Shown here: piece after piece, positions 16,300-24,675 of the stretch
Layout: every line of letters begins with the position of its first letter
How positions within the stretch are numbered: the first letter of the stretch is position 1
From: Brenneria corticis
GTDB taxonomy: Bacteria; Pseudomonadota; Gammaproteobacteria; Enterobacterales; Enterobacteriaceae
Assembly: GCF_003115855.1 (NCBI RefSeq)
Contig: NZ_KZ819078.1
Span: forward strand, 124,001 to 188,000
Length of the DNA stretch: 64,000 nucleotides
Reading direction: 5' to 3'
Position numbers and translations under genes: made by a program
The notes under the pieces: generated by a model
Seen by the model: only the letters and a program-made list of their open reading frames with translations
Databases searched by the model: none
Told to the model about the DNA's origin: nothing

Positions 16300-17460
16300 C
16301 TACAGATTGTTTTCCTGCGTATTCAGCGCCTGCTGCAGATCGTCGATCAGATCCTGCGGGTTTTCGATGCCGACGGAGAGGCGCAATAGCTGCGGCGTTA
16401 TCCCTTTTTGCAACCGTTTTTCCAGCGGCACCGAGGCGTGCGTCATGGCAAAGGGTTGGCTGATCAGGCTTTCCACGCCTCCCAGACTTTCCGCCAGCGT
16501 AAACAGCCGGGTTTTCTGGATAACCGCGCGGGCGTAGCCCTCGTCGCCCTGCAAACGCACCGAGATCATGCCGCCCGCGGCGGACATCTGCCGCTGCGCC
16601 AGCCCGTACTGCGGGTGGCTGGGCAGCCCCGGATAGTAGACCTGTTTCACCTGCGGCTGCTGTTCCAGCCAGCGGGCGATGGCCAGCGCGCTTTCACTGT
16701 GACGCGCAATACGCAACGCCAGCGTACGAATTCCCCTTAAGGTAAGGAAGCTGCTGAACGGATCGAGGATGCCGCCCACGGCGTTTTGCAGATAGGCGAG
16801 CTGGGTCGCCAGTTCAGGGTTATCGCCCACCACGGCCAGCCCGGCGATCACGTCCGAATGACCGTTAAGGTATTTGGTGGCGGAATGGATCACGATATCG
16901 AATCCCAGATCCAGCGGTCGTTGCAGGGCGGGGGAGGCGAAGGTGTTATCCGCCACGCTGATAAGCCGGTGTTTTTGGGCGATGGCGGCTATCGCCGCCA
17001 GATCCGCCAGCTTGAGCAGCGGATTGGTCGGGGTCTCGACCCAGATCAGACGGGTCTGCGGGGTGATGGCGCGCTCCAGCGCCTGGGTATCGGCGGGGTC
17101 GACGTAGGTGACCTGTAGCCCGGCGGTGCGTTTGCGCACGTTTTCCAGCAGCCGCCAGGTGCCGCCGTAAAGGTCGTCCACCGCCACCACATGGCTGCCG
17201 TGATCGAGCAGTTCGAGGATCGTCGAGCTGGCCGCCAGCCCGGAGGCGAAAGCGAATCCCCGCGTGCCGCCCTCCAGTTCGGCGATGGCGGCTTCCAGCG
17301 CGCCGCGGGTCGGATTGCCGCTGCGGGAATACTCATAGCCGGCGTGTTCCCCCGGCGCGCGTTGGGCAAAGGTGGAGGTGGCGTAAATGGCGGGCATCAC
17401 CGCGCCGGTGCCGTCGGGGGTATAGCCGGCGTGGACGGTCTGGGTATCAAAACGGCTCAT
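16300..17460 (-). CDS. Cystathionine gamma-lyase / gamma-synthase family enzyme
   Basis: A 386-residue PLP enzyme of the Cys/Met metabolism family. It has Y-S-R-S-G-N-P-T-R, the PLP-stacking D-D-L-Y-G-G-T segment, E-T-P-T-N-P, and the lysine that binds PLP in S-A-T-K-Y-L-N-G-H (Lys196). The partner genes upstream encode a cystathionine beta-synthase-like protein and MetX. A gamma-lyase completing reverse transsulfuration (cystathionine to cysteine) is therefore more likely than a second MetB, although gamma-synthase activity on O-acetylhomoserine remains possible. The upstream CBS-like gene ends 33 bases before this start, indicating an operon. Confidence 0.88.
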   Translation of the reverse strand: MSRFDTQTVHAGYTPDGTGAVMPAIYATSTFAQRAPGEHAGYEYSRSGNPTRGALEAAIAELEGGTRGFAFASGLAASSTILELLDHGSHVVAVDDLYGGTWRLLENVRKRTAGLQVTYVDPADTQALERAITPQTRLIWVETPTNPLLKLADLAAIAAIAQKHRLISVADNTFASPALQRPLDLGFDIVIHSATKYLNGHSDVIAGLAVVGDNPELATQLAYLQNAVGGILDPFSSFLTLRGIRTLALRIARHSESALAIARWLEQQPQVKQVYYPGLPSHPQYGLAQRQMSAAGGMISVRLQGDEGYARAVIQKTRLFTLAESLGGVESLISQPFAMTHASVPLEKRLQKGITPQLLRLSVGIENPQDLIDDLQQALNTQENNL

Positions 17461-17493
17461 GGCATATTCCTTGTTATGTCAGAAAATGGGGGA

Positions 17494-18861
17494 TCAGCGC
17501 AGCGTCTGCCGCCAGTGATTCAGCACATCCGTGCGGGTAATCAGCCCCAGAAAGCGTTCGCCATCCAGAATGATGGCGACATGTCCCTGATCGAAGGTCG
17601 CCAGCAGCTCATCGTGCGACGCCTCCTTACGCAGGGTTTTTAGCCGATCGGTCATCGCTTCGCGGGCGGTAAGCGAGAAGTGCTGCGCATTTTTTTTCAG
17701 GCTGTTGAGCAGGTCCCACTCATCGATGATGCCCACCACCCGGTCGTTTTCCAGCACAGGAAGCTGAGAGATGTCATACAGGCGCATGCGGGCATGGACC
17801 ACCGCCAGCGTATCGTCGGGGGCCACCGACACCGTGGCGCCCTCGTCGTGCCGGTAGGTGATCAGGTCGCGCAGATCGCCGTGCGGCGGACGTTTGATCA
17901 ATCCTTGTTCCACCATCCAGTAATCGTTGAACATTTTGGAGAGATATTTGTTGCCGCTGTCGCACACCAGGGTGACCACCCGCTTCGGCTCCGTCTGGGC
18001 GCGGCAATAGCGCAGGGCGGCGGCCAGCAGCGTACCGCTCGACGAGCCGGCCAGAACGCCCTCTTTACGCAGCAATTCCCGCGCCGTCGTAAAGGATTCG
18101 GCATCGCTGATGGCGTAAGCCTGTTTGACCTGGCTGAAATCGGCCAGCTCGGGGATAAAGTCTTCGCCGATGCCTTCCACCCGCCAGCTTCCGGCCTCGC
18201 CCACCTTGCCGTGGCGCAGGTAGTCGGTGAGGATTGAGCCTTCCGGGTCGGCCAGCACGAATTCGGTATGCGGCGACACCTGCGCAAAGTAGCGGCTGAG
18301 GCCGCCCAGCGTGCCGCCGGAGCCGACGCCCACCACCACCGCGTCAATCTGATGATCCAACTGCCGCCACAGTTCCGGGCCGGTGGAGCGGTAGTGCGCC
18401 TCCGGGTTGGCCGGGTTGTTGAACTGGTCGATGTAATAGGCGCCGGGAATTTCCGTCGCCAGGCGGCGGGCGTAATCCTGATAGTAATCCGGGTGCCCTT
18501 TGGCGACGTCGGAGCGCGTCAGCAGCACTTCGGTTCCCAGCGCCCGCAGATGAAAAATCTTTTCCCGGCTCATTTTATCCGGCACCACCAGCACCAGCCG
18601 ATAGCCTTTCAGCGCGGCCACCAGCGCCAGTCCCAGGCCGGTATTGCCGGCGGTGGCCTCAATAATGGTGCCTCCCGGCCGCAGCCATCCCTGCCGTTCC
18701 GCATGTTCAATCATCGATAAGGCGACGCGGTCTTTGATCGACCCGCCGGGATTCTGATTTTCCAGTTTTACAAACAGCCGACAGGGGCCGGCGTCGAAAT
18801 GGGTCAGCTCAAGCAACGGCGTCTGGCCGATAAAGTCGAGCACGGAAGAGGGGATCGCCAT
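17494..18861 (-). CDS. Cystathionine beta-synthase-like PLP enzyme with CBS domain pair
   Basis: A 455-residue enzyme. The N-terminal PLP fold type II domain shows the lysine in G-G-S-I-K-D-R (Lys43), the A-T-A-G-N-T-G loop and G-V-G-S-G-G-T-L-G, which cradles the PLP phosphate. The C-terminal 120 residues form two CBS motifs likely to bind an adenosyl ligand. It lacks the N-terminal haem-binding region of the animal enzyme. The reaction would be serine (or O-acetylserine) plus homocysteine to cystathionine. The ATG at 18861 is chosen because the conserved core begins there and AGGA precedes it; a longer in-frame reading upstream has no family similarity. The 278 bases back to metX show no gene. 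Confidence 0.9.
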   Translation of the reverse strand: MAIPSSVLDFIGQTPLLELTHFDAGPCRLFVKLENQNPGGSIKDRVALSMIEHAERQGWLRPGGTIIEATAGNTGLGLALVAALKGYRLVLVVPDKMSREKIFHLRALGTEVLLTRSDVAKGHPDYYQDYARRLATEIPGAYYIDQFNNPANPEAHYRSTGPELWRQLDHQIDAVVVGVGSGGTLGGLSRYFAQVSPHTEFVLADPEGSILTDYLRHGKVGEAGSWRVEGIGEDFIPELADFSQVKQAYAISDAESFTTARELLRKEGVLAGSSSGTLLAAALRYCRAQTEPKRVVTLVCDSGNKYLSKMFNDYWMVEQGLIKRPPHGDLRDLITYRHDEGATVSVAPDDTLAVVHARMRLYDISQLPVLENDRVVGIIDEWDLLNSLKKNAQHFSLTAREAMTDRLKTLRKEASHDELLATFDQGHVAIILDGERFLGLITRTDVLNHWRQTLR

Positions 18862-19139
18862 GGTTTTCCGTCCTGATCGGGGAAAGATGATGCACCATAT
18901 TAGATCCGCCGTGAAACCGGATGAACGAAATAAATCACCAATGAATATGCATATATGTAATATAAAATCCTGTTTAGCCGTGCGGATGTATGGGCGCGCA
19001 GCAGTTCGGACGTATATACTTCCGGCGACGGAAAAAAGGAAACCGCCCTGCGCAGGCAAACCCGGCGGGGGGAAGTCAGCCTGGTAACGGGGGCGAACGT
19101 TGTCTGACGCAGGGAGAATGTCGGCTTAACGCGCGCGGG

Positions 19140-20207
19140 TTAATGTCCGGCGGGCAGGCGGCGGTCGGCGCTCAGTTGCGCGATAGGCGCGTGGTGCAGA
19201 AATGAACCGATTATCGTTGCCAGTTTTGCGGTTTCAACCAGGAAGCCATCGTGCCCGTAGAGTGAATCCATTTCCATATAATGCGCATCGGCGATATGTT
19301 GCGCCAGATAGCGTTGCTCAGGCGGGGGGAACAGCAGGTCGGAGGTAATGGAGACCACCAGCGTTCTGGCTTTGATCTTTTCCAGTTCCGCCTGGGCGCT
19401 CTTTTTATTTCGGCCGATATTATGGCTGTCCAGCGCGTTGATCAGGCACCAATAGCTGTAGGCATCAAAGCGGCGGATAAATTTTTCGGCCTGATAGCGC
19501 TGGTAAGACGCGGCCAGAAACTGGCTGAATTTGTGGCAATCCTGCTCTGCCTGGGTGTGCTGGTAGGTATGGAAGTTGCGATAAGAGAGCAGGGCGATGC
19601 TGCGGGCGGCCATCAGCCCCTGTTTGCCGCCGTGCGGGTTGACGCCGTCGAAGGTGCCGTCGGCGGACAGCGCCAGCCGCTGGCTTTCATTAAACGCCAG
19701 TCCCCAGGGAGAACTGGCCGCGTTGGCCGCCAGTATCGCCGCGTGCTGAATCCGCTCGGGCTGTTGTATCGCCCACTCCAGCGCCTGTTGTCCGCCCATG
19801 GAGCCGCCGGTGAGCAAAAAAATCCGTTCGATGCCCAGATGCCCGGCGAGCAGACGGTGCGCCGCCACCATATCCCTGACGGTGATTAACGGGAACTCCA
19901 GCAGATAGGGTTTTCCACTGTGCGGATCCGGGCTTTGCGGGCCGGTGGAGCCATACGGCGAACCCAGCACATTGGCGCAGACGATAAAATAGCGCTCGGG
20001 ATCGAACAGCTTTCCGCGGCCGACCAGCTCCGGCCACCAGCTTGAAACGTCCGAATTCGCGGTCAGCGCATGACATATCCAGACGACGTTGGATCGCTGC
20101 CGATTAAGCGCGCCATAGGTGTGATAGGCGATATCGATACGCGGGAGCGTTGTACCGTTCTCCAGCGTAAAGGGCGCGTCATGATGATAATAGCGCGGCG
20201 CGGACAT
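19140..20207 (-). CDS. metX: Homoserine O-acetyltransferase
   Basis: A 355-residue alpha/beta hydrolase-fold acyltransferase making O-acylhomoserine from homoserine and acetyl-CoA in the cytosol. The nucleophile elbow is T-G-G-S-M-G-G (Ser136). The triad is completed by an Asp near S-I-T-S-D-L-L-F-P and a His in Y-G-H-D-G-F-L. The N-terminal A-Y-H-T-Y-G and the N-V-L-G-S-P-Y-G-S-T-G-P segment are diagnostic of MetX. E. coli uses the unrelated MetA, so this gene adds a MetX route. It is preceded by a 47-codon ORF ending 6 bases upstream. Confidence 0.92.
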   Translation of the reverse strand: MSAPRYYHHDAPFTLENGTTLPRIDIAYHTYGALNRQRSNVVWICHALTANSDVSSWWPELVGRGKLFDPERYFIVCANVLGSPYGSTGPQSPDPHSGKPYLLEFPLITVRDMVAAHRLLAGHLGIERIFLLTGGSMGGQQALEWAIQQPERIQHAAILAANAASSPWGLAFNESQRLALSADGTFDGVNPHGGKQGLMAARSIALLSYRNFHTYQHTQAEQDCHKFSQFLAASYQRYQAEKFIRRFDAYSYWCLINALDSHNIGRNKKSAQAELEKIKARTLVVSITSDLLFPPPEQRYLAQHIADAHYMEMDSLYGHDGFLVETAKLATIIGSFLHHAPIAQLSADRRLPAGH

Positions 20208-20213
20208 GGGGCG

Positions 20214-20357
20214 TCACTCACTTGCCCGAAGCGCATGTTCGATATCCGCCTGGCGACCGTCAATATGCGCAACGCCGACCGAAATGCGCCGTCCGGCGGG
20301 GGGATCAAGGTCCCGCCCGGCGTATAAATGCGTTGTTTCCAACGTTAATGATGACAT
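20214..20357 (-). CDS. Small 47-residue ORF coupled to metX
   Basis: The ORF starts at an ATG preceded by CGGAGAAAGTA, a good ribosome-binding site six bases away, and stops 6 bases before the metX start. That spacing favours translational coupling. The peptide has no signal sequence, membrane segment or recognised domain; it contains H-I-D-G-R-Q-A-D-I-E-H-A-L-R. It could be a small conserved protein or a leader that tunes metX. No run of Met or Cys codons marks it as a classical attenuator. An in-frame extension to 20528 exists but lacks a comparable start site. Confidence 0.5.
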   Translation of the reverse strand: MSSLTLETTHLYAGRDLDPPAGRRISVGVAHIDGRQADIEHALRASE

Positions 20358-20654
20358 TACTTTCTCCGTCCGGTAGAGAAGCCTGGCTGCCAGAAAATCA
20401 CAATCAAATAGGGTTGTTAACTGCGTAAAAACGCTATTCTTTGCCGTTTTCGGCATATCTTGATAGACGGATAAATAATCGGCGATCGCCATAGCGATTA
20501 TATGAATGAGCTTTTCCACTATTTGCATTTTACCCCTTGGGGAAAATGGGGATTAATATCTGAGAGCCTCAGCGCAAACGCCTATCGGCGCTGCGATGGC
20601 CGGAAAACTATGACCGTGCGTTCCGTTGCCGGTCTGATTCGCAGAGGGATTCAT

Positions 20655-20777
20655 ATGTCTTGTTACCGTTGTTGCAGCGACTCCGACAGCTATTCAGACG
20701 TTTTTTACGGCGTAATTACGGGAGTCCGCTATGAGCACCATCACATCCTTACCCATACTCGACCTATCGCAGCTTGA
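20655..20777 (+). CDS. Cysteine-rich 40-residue candidate leader peptide
   Basis: The ATG is preceded by AGAGGG at a 6-base spacing. The peptide opens M-S-C-Y-R-C-C-S, with three Cys codons in its first seven, then S-D-S-D-S-Y-S-D. Its stop codon lies 46 bases inside the oxygenase gene in another frame, so ribosomes completing it would pass over the oxygenase start. This arrangement resembles cysteine-responsive upstream ORFs, but conservation was not tested. The remaining 297 bases between this ORF and the metX-side ORF contain only an imperfect hairpin at 20526-20548. Confidence 0.4.
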   Translation: MSCYRCCSDSDSYSDVFYGVITGVRYEHHHILTHTRPIAA

Positions 20778-21762
20778 CGGCAACGCCGAACATCGGGCCG
20801 CTTTCCTGGCGAAACTGAACCGCGCCGCCCGGGACGTCGGTTTTTTCTATCTGGCCCATCATGGCATCAGCGACGCGCTGCAACAGCGGGTACAGCAGCT
20901 GGCGAGGGAATTTTTCGCCCTGCCGGACGAAGAGAAACAGCGCGTGGCCATGATTCATTCCCCCCATTTTCGCGGCTATAACCGCGCCGGCTCGGAATTG
21001 ACGCGCAGCCAGCCGGACTGGCGCGAGCAGTTTGATATCGGCGCGGAACGTCCCGCGCTGTCGCTGCTGGCGAACGACCCCGCCTGGCGGCGGCTGCAAG
21101 GCCCCAATCTGTGGCCAGCGGCGCTTCCCGAACTGAAAACCACGCTGCTGCAATGGCAGCAGGAGATGACGCGCATGTCGCTGCGCCTGCTGCGGGCGTT
21201 CGCCGAAGCGCTGGAGTTGCCGGTCACCGCGTTTGATACGCTGTACGGTGAAAAACCCAATGAACATATCAAGCTGATCCGCTATCCCGCGCAGCCGAAC
21301 GACGGCAGCCGGCAGGGCGTCGGTTCCCATAAGGATTCCGGTTTTCTGAGCTTTTTATTGCAGGATAACCAGCAGGGGCTTCAGGTGGAAATAGAGCCCG
21401 GACGCTGGATCGACGCGCTGCCGCTGGCCGGCTCTTTTGTCGTCAATATCGGCGAGCTGCTGGAACTGGCGACCAACGGCTATCTGCGGGCGACGGTGCA
21501 TCGGGTGGTTTCGCCGCCGCCGGGCCGGGAACGCCTCTCCATCGCCTTTTTCCTCGGCGCCCAGCTCGATGCCGTGGTGCCGATCTACCGCTTACCAGAC
21601 CACCTTGCCGCCAAGGCGCTGGGGCCGGCCAGCGATCCGCACAATCCCTTGCTGCGCGACGTAGGCTGGAATTATCTCAAGGGACGGTTGCGTTCCCACC
21701 CTGATGTCGCCGCGCGTTATTACGCGGATGTTTTAGCAGCCAAAGACACCATAACAACCTAA
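20731..21762 (+). CDS. Isopenicillin N synthase-like 2-oxoglutarate/Fe(II) oxygenase
   Basis: A 343-residue cytosolic oxygenase with the DIOX_N and 2OG-FeII_Oxy domains. Iron ligands are His200, Asp202 and His257. Arg268 and Ser270 form the R-x-S motif that holds the 2-oxoglutarate carboxylate, so it is probably a co-substrate-dependent oxygenase rather than a true isopenicillin N synthase. GGGAG lies seven bases upstream of the ATG. A MetQNI-type importer starts 15 bases downstream, suggesting the imported compound (or a thioether or sulfonate derivative) is its substrate; this is an inference. Confidence 0.85.
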   Translation: MSTITSLPILDLSQLDGNAEHRAAFLAKLNRAARDVGFFYLAHHGISDALQQRVQQLAREFFALPDEEKQRVAMIHSPHFRGYNRAGSELTRSQPDWREQFDIGAERPALSLLANDPAWRRLQGPNLWPAALPELKTTLLQWQQEMTRMSLRLLRAFAEALELPVTAFDTLYGEKPNEHIKLIRYPAQPNDGSRQGVGSHKDSGFLSFLLQDNQQGLQVEIEPGRWIDALPLAGSFVVNIGELLELATNGYLRATVHRVVSPPPGRERLSIAFFLGAQLDAVVPIYRLPDHLAAKALGPASDPHNPLLRDVGWNYLKGRLRSHPDVAARYYADVLAAKDTITT

Positions 21763-21777
21763 AGAAGGAAGCTCAGC

Positions 21778-22587
21778 ATGAAAAAGCATGTCATTTTCTC
21801 TTTGACAGGGATGGCGTTGTCCGCAGGTCTGGCGTTTACGGCGCAGGCCGCCGACGCGCTGCGGGTGGCGGCCGATGCGGTGCCTCATGCCGAAATTCTG
21901 GCGCAGGCGCAGAAAATCGCCCCGTCGCTGAAGCTGAAAGTGGTGGAGCTGACCAGCGGCATCAATGCCAACGAACTGCTGGCGCATGGCGATATCGACG
22001 CCAACTACTTCCAGCACGTGCCTTACCTGCGCGATCAGGAAAAAGCGCTCGGCAAGACGTTTGTCGTCGCGGCGACGGTACATATCGAACCGCTGGGGAT
22101 CTACTCCAGAAAACATAAAAGCCTGAACGAGACGCCTAACAACGCCAGCGTGGCGGTGCCGAATAACGTCACCAATCTCAGCCGCGCGCTCTATCTGCTG
22201 CAAAGCCAGGGGCTGATCAAACTGAAGAGCGGCTATAACGACCCGTCAAAAGATCAGGCCACGCCGCAGGATATCGCCGAAAATCCCAGGAATCTGAAAA
22301 TTATTGAAATTGAATCGCCGCAAATTCCCCGTTCGCTGGATGACGTCGACCTGGCGGTGATCAACGGCAACTATGCGCTGGAAGCCGGGCTGGTGCCGGC
22401 GAAAGACGCGCTCGGCCTGGAAAGCGCCGACAATAACCCGTACGCCAATATTCTGGCGACGACGCCGGCGCTGCAAAACGATCCGCGCATCAAACAGCTG
22501 GCGAAGGATCTGGAGTCCGACCAGATAGCCGAGTTTATCAACCAGCGTTACCAGGGATCGGTGATCCCGGTGGCGGGACAGCAATAA
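21778..22587 (+). CDS. MetQ/NlpA-family substrate-binding protein
   Basis: A 269-residue member of the lipoprotein_9 family that binds methionine or related amino acids for the MetNI transporter. The export signal (residues 1-24) ends T-A-Q-A with no lipobox cysteine, so it should be a soluble periplasmic protein, unlike E. coli MetQ. Family landmarks are V-A-A-D-A-V-P-H-A-E-I-L, the D-I-D-A-N-Y-F-Q-H segment and V-P-N-N-V-T-N-L-S-R-A. The stop overlaps the ATPase start (TAATG). Substrate is uncertain given the oxygenase partner. Confidence 0.85.
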   Translation: MKKHVIFSLTGMALSAGLAFTAQAADALRVAADAVPHAEILAQAQKIAPSLKLKVVELTSGINANELLAHGDIDANYFQHVPYLRDQEKALGKTFVVAATVHIEPLGIYSRKHKSLNETPNNASVAVPNNVTNLSRALYLLQSQGLIKLKSGYNDPSKDQATPQDIAENPRNLKIIEIESPQIPRSLDDVDLAVINGNYALEAGLVPAKDALGLESADNNPYANILATTPALQNDPRIKQLAKDLESDQIAEFINQRYQGSVIPVAGQQ

Positions 22588-23378
22588 TGATCGTGATTGA
22601 GCGATTGGGAAAACGTTACTCCGATAACGCCCGGCCCGCGCTGGAGAACGTGTCGCTGACCATTCCCGATGGGTCGATCTACGGCATTCTGGGGCGCAGC
22701 GGGGCGGGGAAAAGCACCCTGATTCGCTGCCTTAACCTGCTGGAACGGCCCACCTCGGGGCGGATTCTGATGGACGGGCGGGACATTACCACGTTGACGC
22801 AGCAGGAGCTGCGCCGGCATCGCCAGCGCAGCGGGATGATCTTTCAGCATTTCAATCTGCTGCACGCCCGCAACGTGCGGGATAACGTGGCGGTGCCGCT
22901 GGAAATCGCCGGCGCCGCCCGCAGGGAACGGGCGGCCAGGGTAGCTGAACTGCTGGAACTGGTGGGGCTGAGCGACAAAGCGCTGGCCTATCCGTCGCAA
23001 CTTTCCGGCGGGCAGAAACAGCGGGTCGGCATCGCGCGGGCGCTGGCCGCGCGCCCGCATTACCTGCTGTGCGACGAAGCCACCAGCGCGCTCGACCCGG
23101 AAACCACCGAGTCGGTGCTGGCGCTGCTGGCGGATATCAATCGTCAGTTGGGGTTGACCATCGTACTGATCACCCATGAGCTGGCGGTGGTCAAGGCCAT
23201 TTGCGATCACGCGGCGCTGCTGGAACAGGGGCAGGTGGCGGAGAACGGTTCATTGCGCGCGCTGCTCACCGACCCCGACTCGCGGCTGCGCAAGGCGCTG
23301 CTGCCGGATTATGACGCCGAACGGGCCTTTTTGCAGCGCCACGGCGTGGAGGATAGCCGCTTATGCAGAGTCGCCTGA
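22587..23378 (+). CDS. metN: MetN-type ABC transporter ATPase
   Basis: A 263-residue ATPase with Walker A G-R-S-G-A-G-K-S-T, signature L-S-G-G-Q-K-Q-R and Walker B L-L-C-D-E-A-T-S-A-L-D. The start sequence M-I-V-I-E-R-L-G-K-R-Y is MetN-like. It ends about 80 residues earlier than E. coli MetN (343 residues), so the C-terminal C2/NIL domain that senses methionine and causes trans-inhibition appears to be missing. It overlaps the permease gene by 16 bases. Confidence 0.88.
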   Translation: MIVIERLGKRYSDNARPALENVSLTIPDGSIYGILGRSGAGKSTLIRCLNLLERPTSGRILMDGRDITTLTQQELRRHRQRSGMIFQHFNLLHARNVRDNVAVPLEIAGAARRERAARVAELLELVGLSDKALAYPSQLSGGQKQRVGIARALAARPHYLLCDEATSALDPETTESVLALLADINRQLGLTIVLITHELAVVKAICDHAALLEQGQVAENGSLRALLTDPDSRLRKALLPDYDAERAFLQRHGVEDSRLCRVA

Positions 23379-24034
23379 GCTGGGAGGATTTTTACGCGCT
23401 GATGCTGAACGCCACGCTGGAAACGCTCTATATGGTGGGGCTGGCGGCGCTGTTCACGGTGCTGATCGGTTTGCCGGCGGGGGTAACGCTGTTTATCAGC
23501 CGTCCCGACGGGGTGCTGCCGCTGCCGTGGGTAAACCGGGTGCTGGGAGGGATAATCAACGTCGGCCGCTCATTGCCGTTTGTGGTGCTGCTGATTGCCC
23601 TGATTCCGTTTACCCGCCTGGTGGTGGGAACCACGCTGGGCAGTACCGCGGCGGTGGTGCCCATTACCATCGGCGCGTTTCCCTTCTTTTCCCGGGTGGT
23701 GGAAAACGCGCTGGACGAGGTGGATCGCGGCCGGGTGGAGGCGATTCTCTCCATGGGCGGCACCGCCTGGCACGTGGTCGGCAAAGTGCTGTTGCCGGAG
23801 GCGCTGCCGGCCATTCTGGCGGGAATTACCCTGACGGTGGTGATGCTGATCGGCTTTTCGTCCATGGCCGGGGTGATTGGCGGCGGCGGCCTGGGGGATC
23901 TGGCGATCCGCTACGGCTACCAGCGTTTTAACGATCAGGTAATGGCCGGCACGGTTATTGTGCTGGTGGCGCTGGTGCAACTGGTGCAGTCGCTGGGCGA
24001 TCGCCTGGTGCGTTCGCTGGCCTATCGGCGTTAA
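23363..24034 (+). CDS. metI: MetI-type ABC transporter permease
   Basis: A 223-residue inner-membrane permease with five predicted helices and the coupling segment E-A-I-L-S-M-G-G-T-A-W. It closely follows the MetI pattern, with G-G-I-I-N-V-G-R-S-L-P-F in the middle and G-G-G-G-L-G-D-L-A near the end. It forms the channel of the importer with the ATPase encoded just before. It is the last gene of the oxygenase/importer operon, with a hairpin ten bases after the stop. Confidence 0.9.
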   Translation: MQSRLSWEDFYALMLNATLETLYMVGLAALFTVLIGLPAGVTLFISRPDGVLPLPWVNRVLGGIINVGRSLPFVVLLIALIPFTRLVVGTTLGSTAAVVPITIGAFPFFSRVVENALDEVDRGRVEAILSMGGTAWHVVGKVLLPEALPAILAGITLTVVMLIGFSSMAGVIGGGGLGDLAIRYGYQRFNDQVMAGTVIVLVALVQLVQSLGDRLVRSLAYRR

Positions 24035-24043
24035 GCCGTCACC

Positions 24044-24067
24044 GGGCGTCGGATGCGTTCGACGCCC
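24044..24067. terminator. Hairpin between convergent metI and pqiC
   Basis: Perfect arms GGGCGTCG / CGACGCCC with an eight-base loop are followed on the plus strand by ATCGATTTT. It is probably the terminator of the importer operon. Confidence 0.55.
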
Positions 24068-24075
24068 ATCGATTT

Positions 24076-24675
24076 TCAGATACAGCCATCCTGACGGCCC
24101 GCGGTCTGATTCCGCACGTTGGCGGCTATCTGCGCCGCCAGCCGGGCGATAACCCTTTGCTGTGCCAGCACGGTGTCCGCCTCGCCGCCGGCGGTATTTT
24201 CCGTCAGCTGGCTGCCGCATACCAATCGGGGGCGGTCGGCAAATCCCAGGCTCCAGTCCGCGGCAAACTTCACGTATTGGTTGGGCCAGACGTCAAAACG
24301 GCGCACCTGAAGGTGGATTTTCACCACCGGCTTCCCTTCCTGACGCGCCAGACCGGAAACGTCCTGCGCGCCCAGACGCTGGATCAGTTCGCTGGAGAGC
24401 GCGGCGCGGATCTCGTCGCTGAGCGGACTCAGCCAGCGCGCGTCGTCGAGCACCGCCAGCCCGCTGTCGCCCCGGCGCACCACCAACTGCGGCTGGTCAA
24501 TCTGCACCGGAACGCCCACCGGCAATACCGCGATGGCGAACGGGGCGGGCGCCGCGGCTGCGGCCGTGTCGGTCTGTGGAGACAGCAGCGTGTAGTAGCG
24601 CGGCGAGGTGGAAACGACGCACCCCGCCAGCAGCAATACGCCGGCCAGTAGGGCGCGGCGGATGGAAGCGGTCAT
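24076..24675 (-). CDS. pqiC: PqiC-like outer-membrane lipoprotein
   Basis: A 199-residue protein with a lipoprotein signal (L-L-L-A-G-C, cysteine near residue 19) and the ABC-transport auxiliary (DUF330) fold of PqiC/YmbA. An early Y-Y-T-L-L-S and a late V-L-A-Q-Q-R-V-I-A-R-L-A are visible. In E. coli PqiC anchors the PqiB tube at the outer membrane for lipid traffic across the periplasm. It overlaps the pqiB stop by 4 bases and is the last gene of the operon. Confidence 0.88.
   Translation of the reverse strand: MTASIRRALLAGVLLLAGCVVSTSPRYYTLLSPQTDTAAAAAPAPFAIAVLPVGVPVQIDQPQLVVRRGDSGLAVLDDARWLSPLSDEIRAALSSELIQRLGAQDVSGLARQEGKPVVKIHLQVRRFDVWPNQYVKFAADWSLGFADRPRLVCGSQLTENTAGGEADTVLAQQRVIARLAAQIAANVRNQTAGRQDGCI

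Noticed and set aside
11300..16300. CRISPR array in the repeat-containing gaps
   Set aside because: The repeats are palindromic singletons or pairs and the tandem heptamers have no spacers. No regular repeat-spacer pattern was seen anywhere in the window.
20430..20730. MetJ boxes or a SAM riboswitch in the divergent sulfur control region
   Set aside because: Only isolated AGACG pieces (around 20465 and 20697) were found, not tandem AGACGTCT boxes, and no riboswitch core was recognisable by eye.
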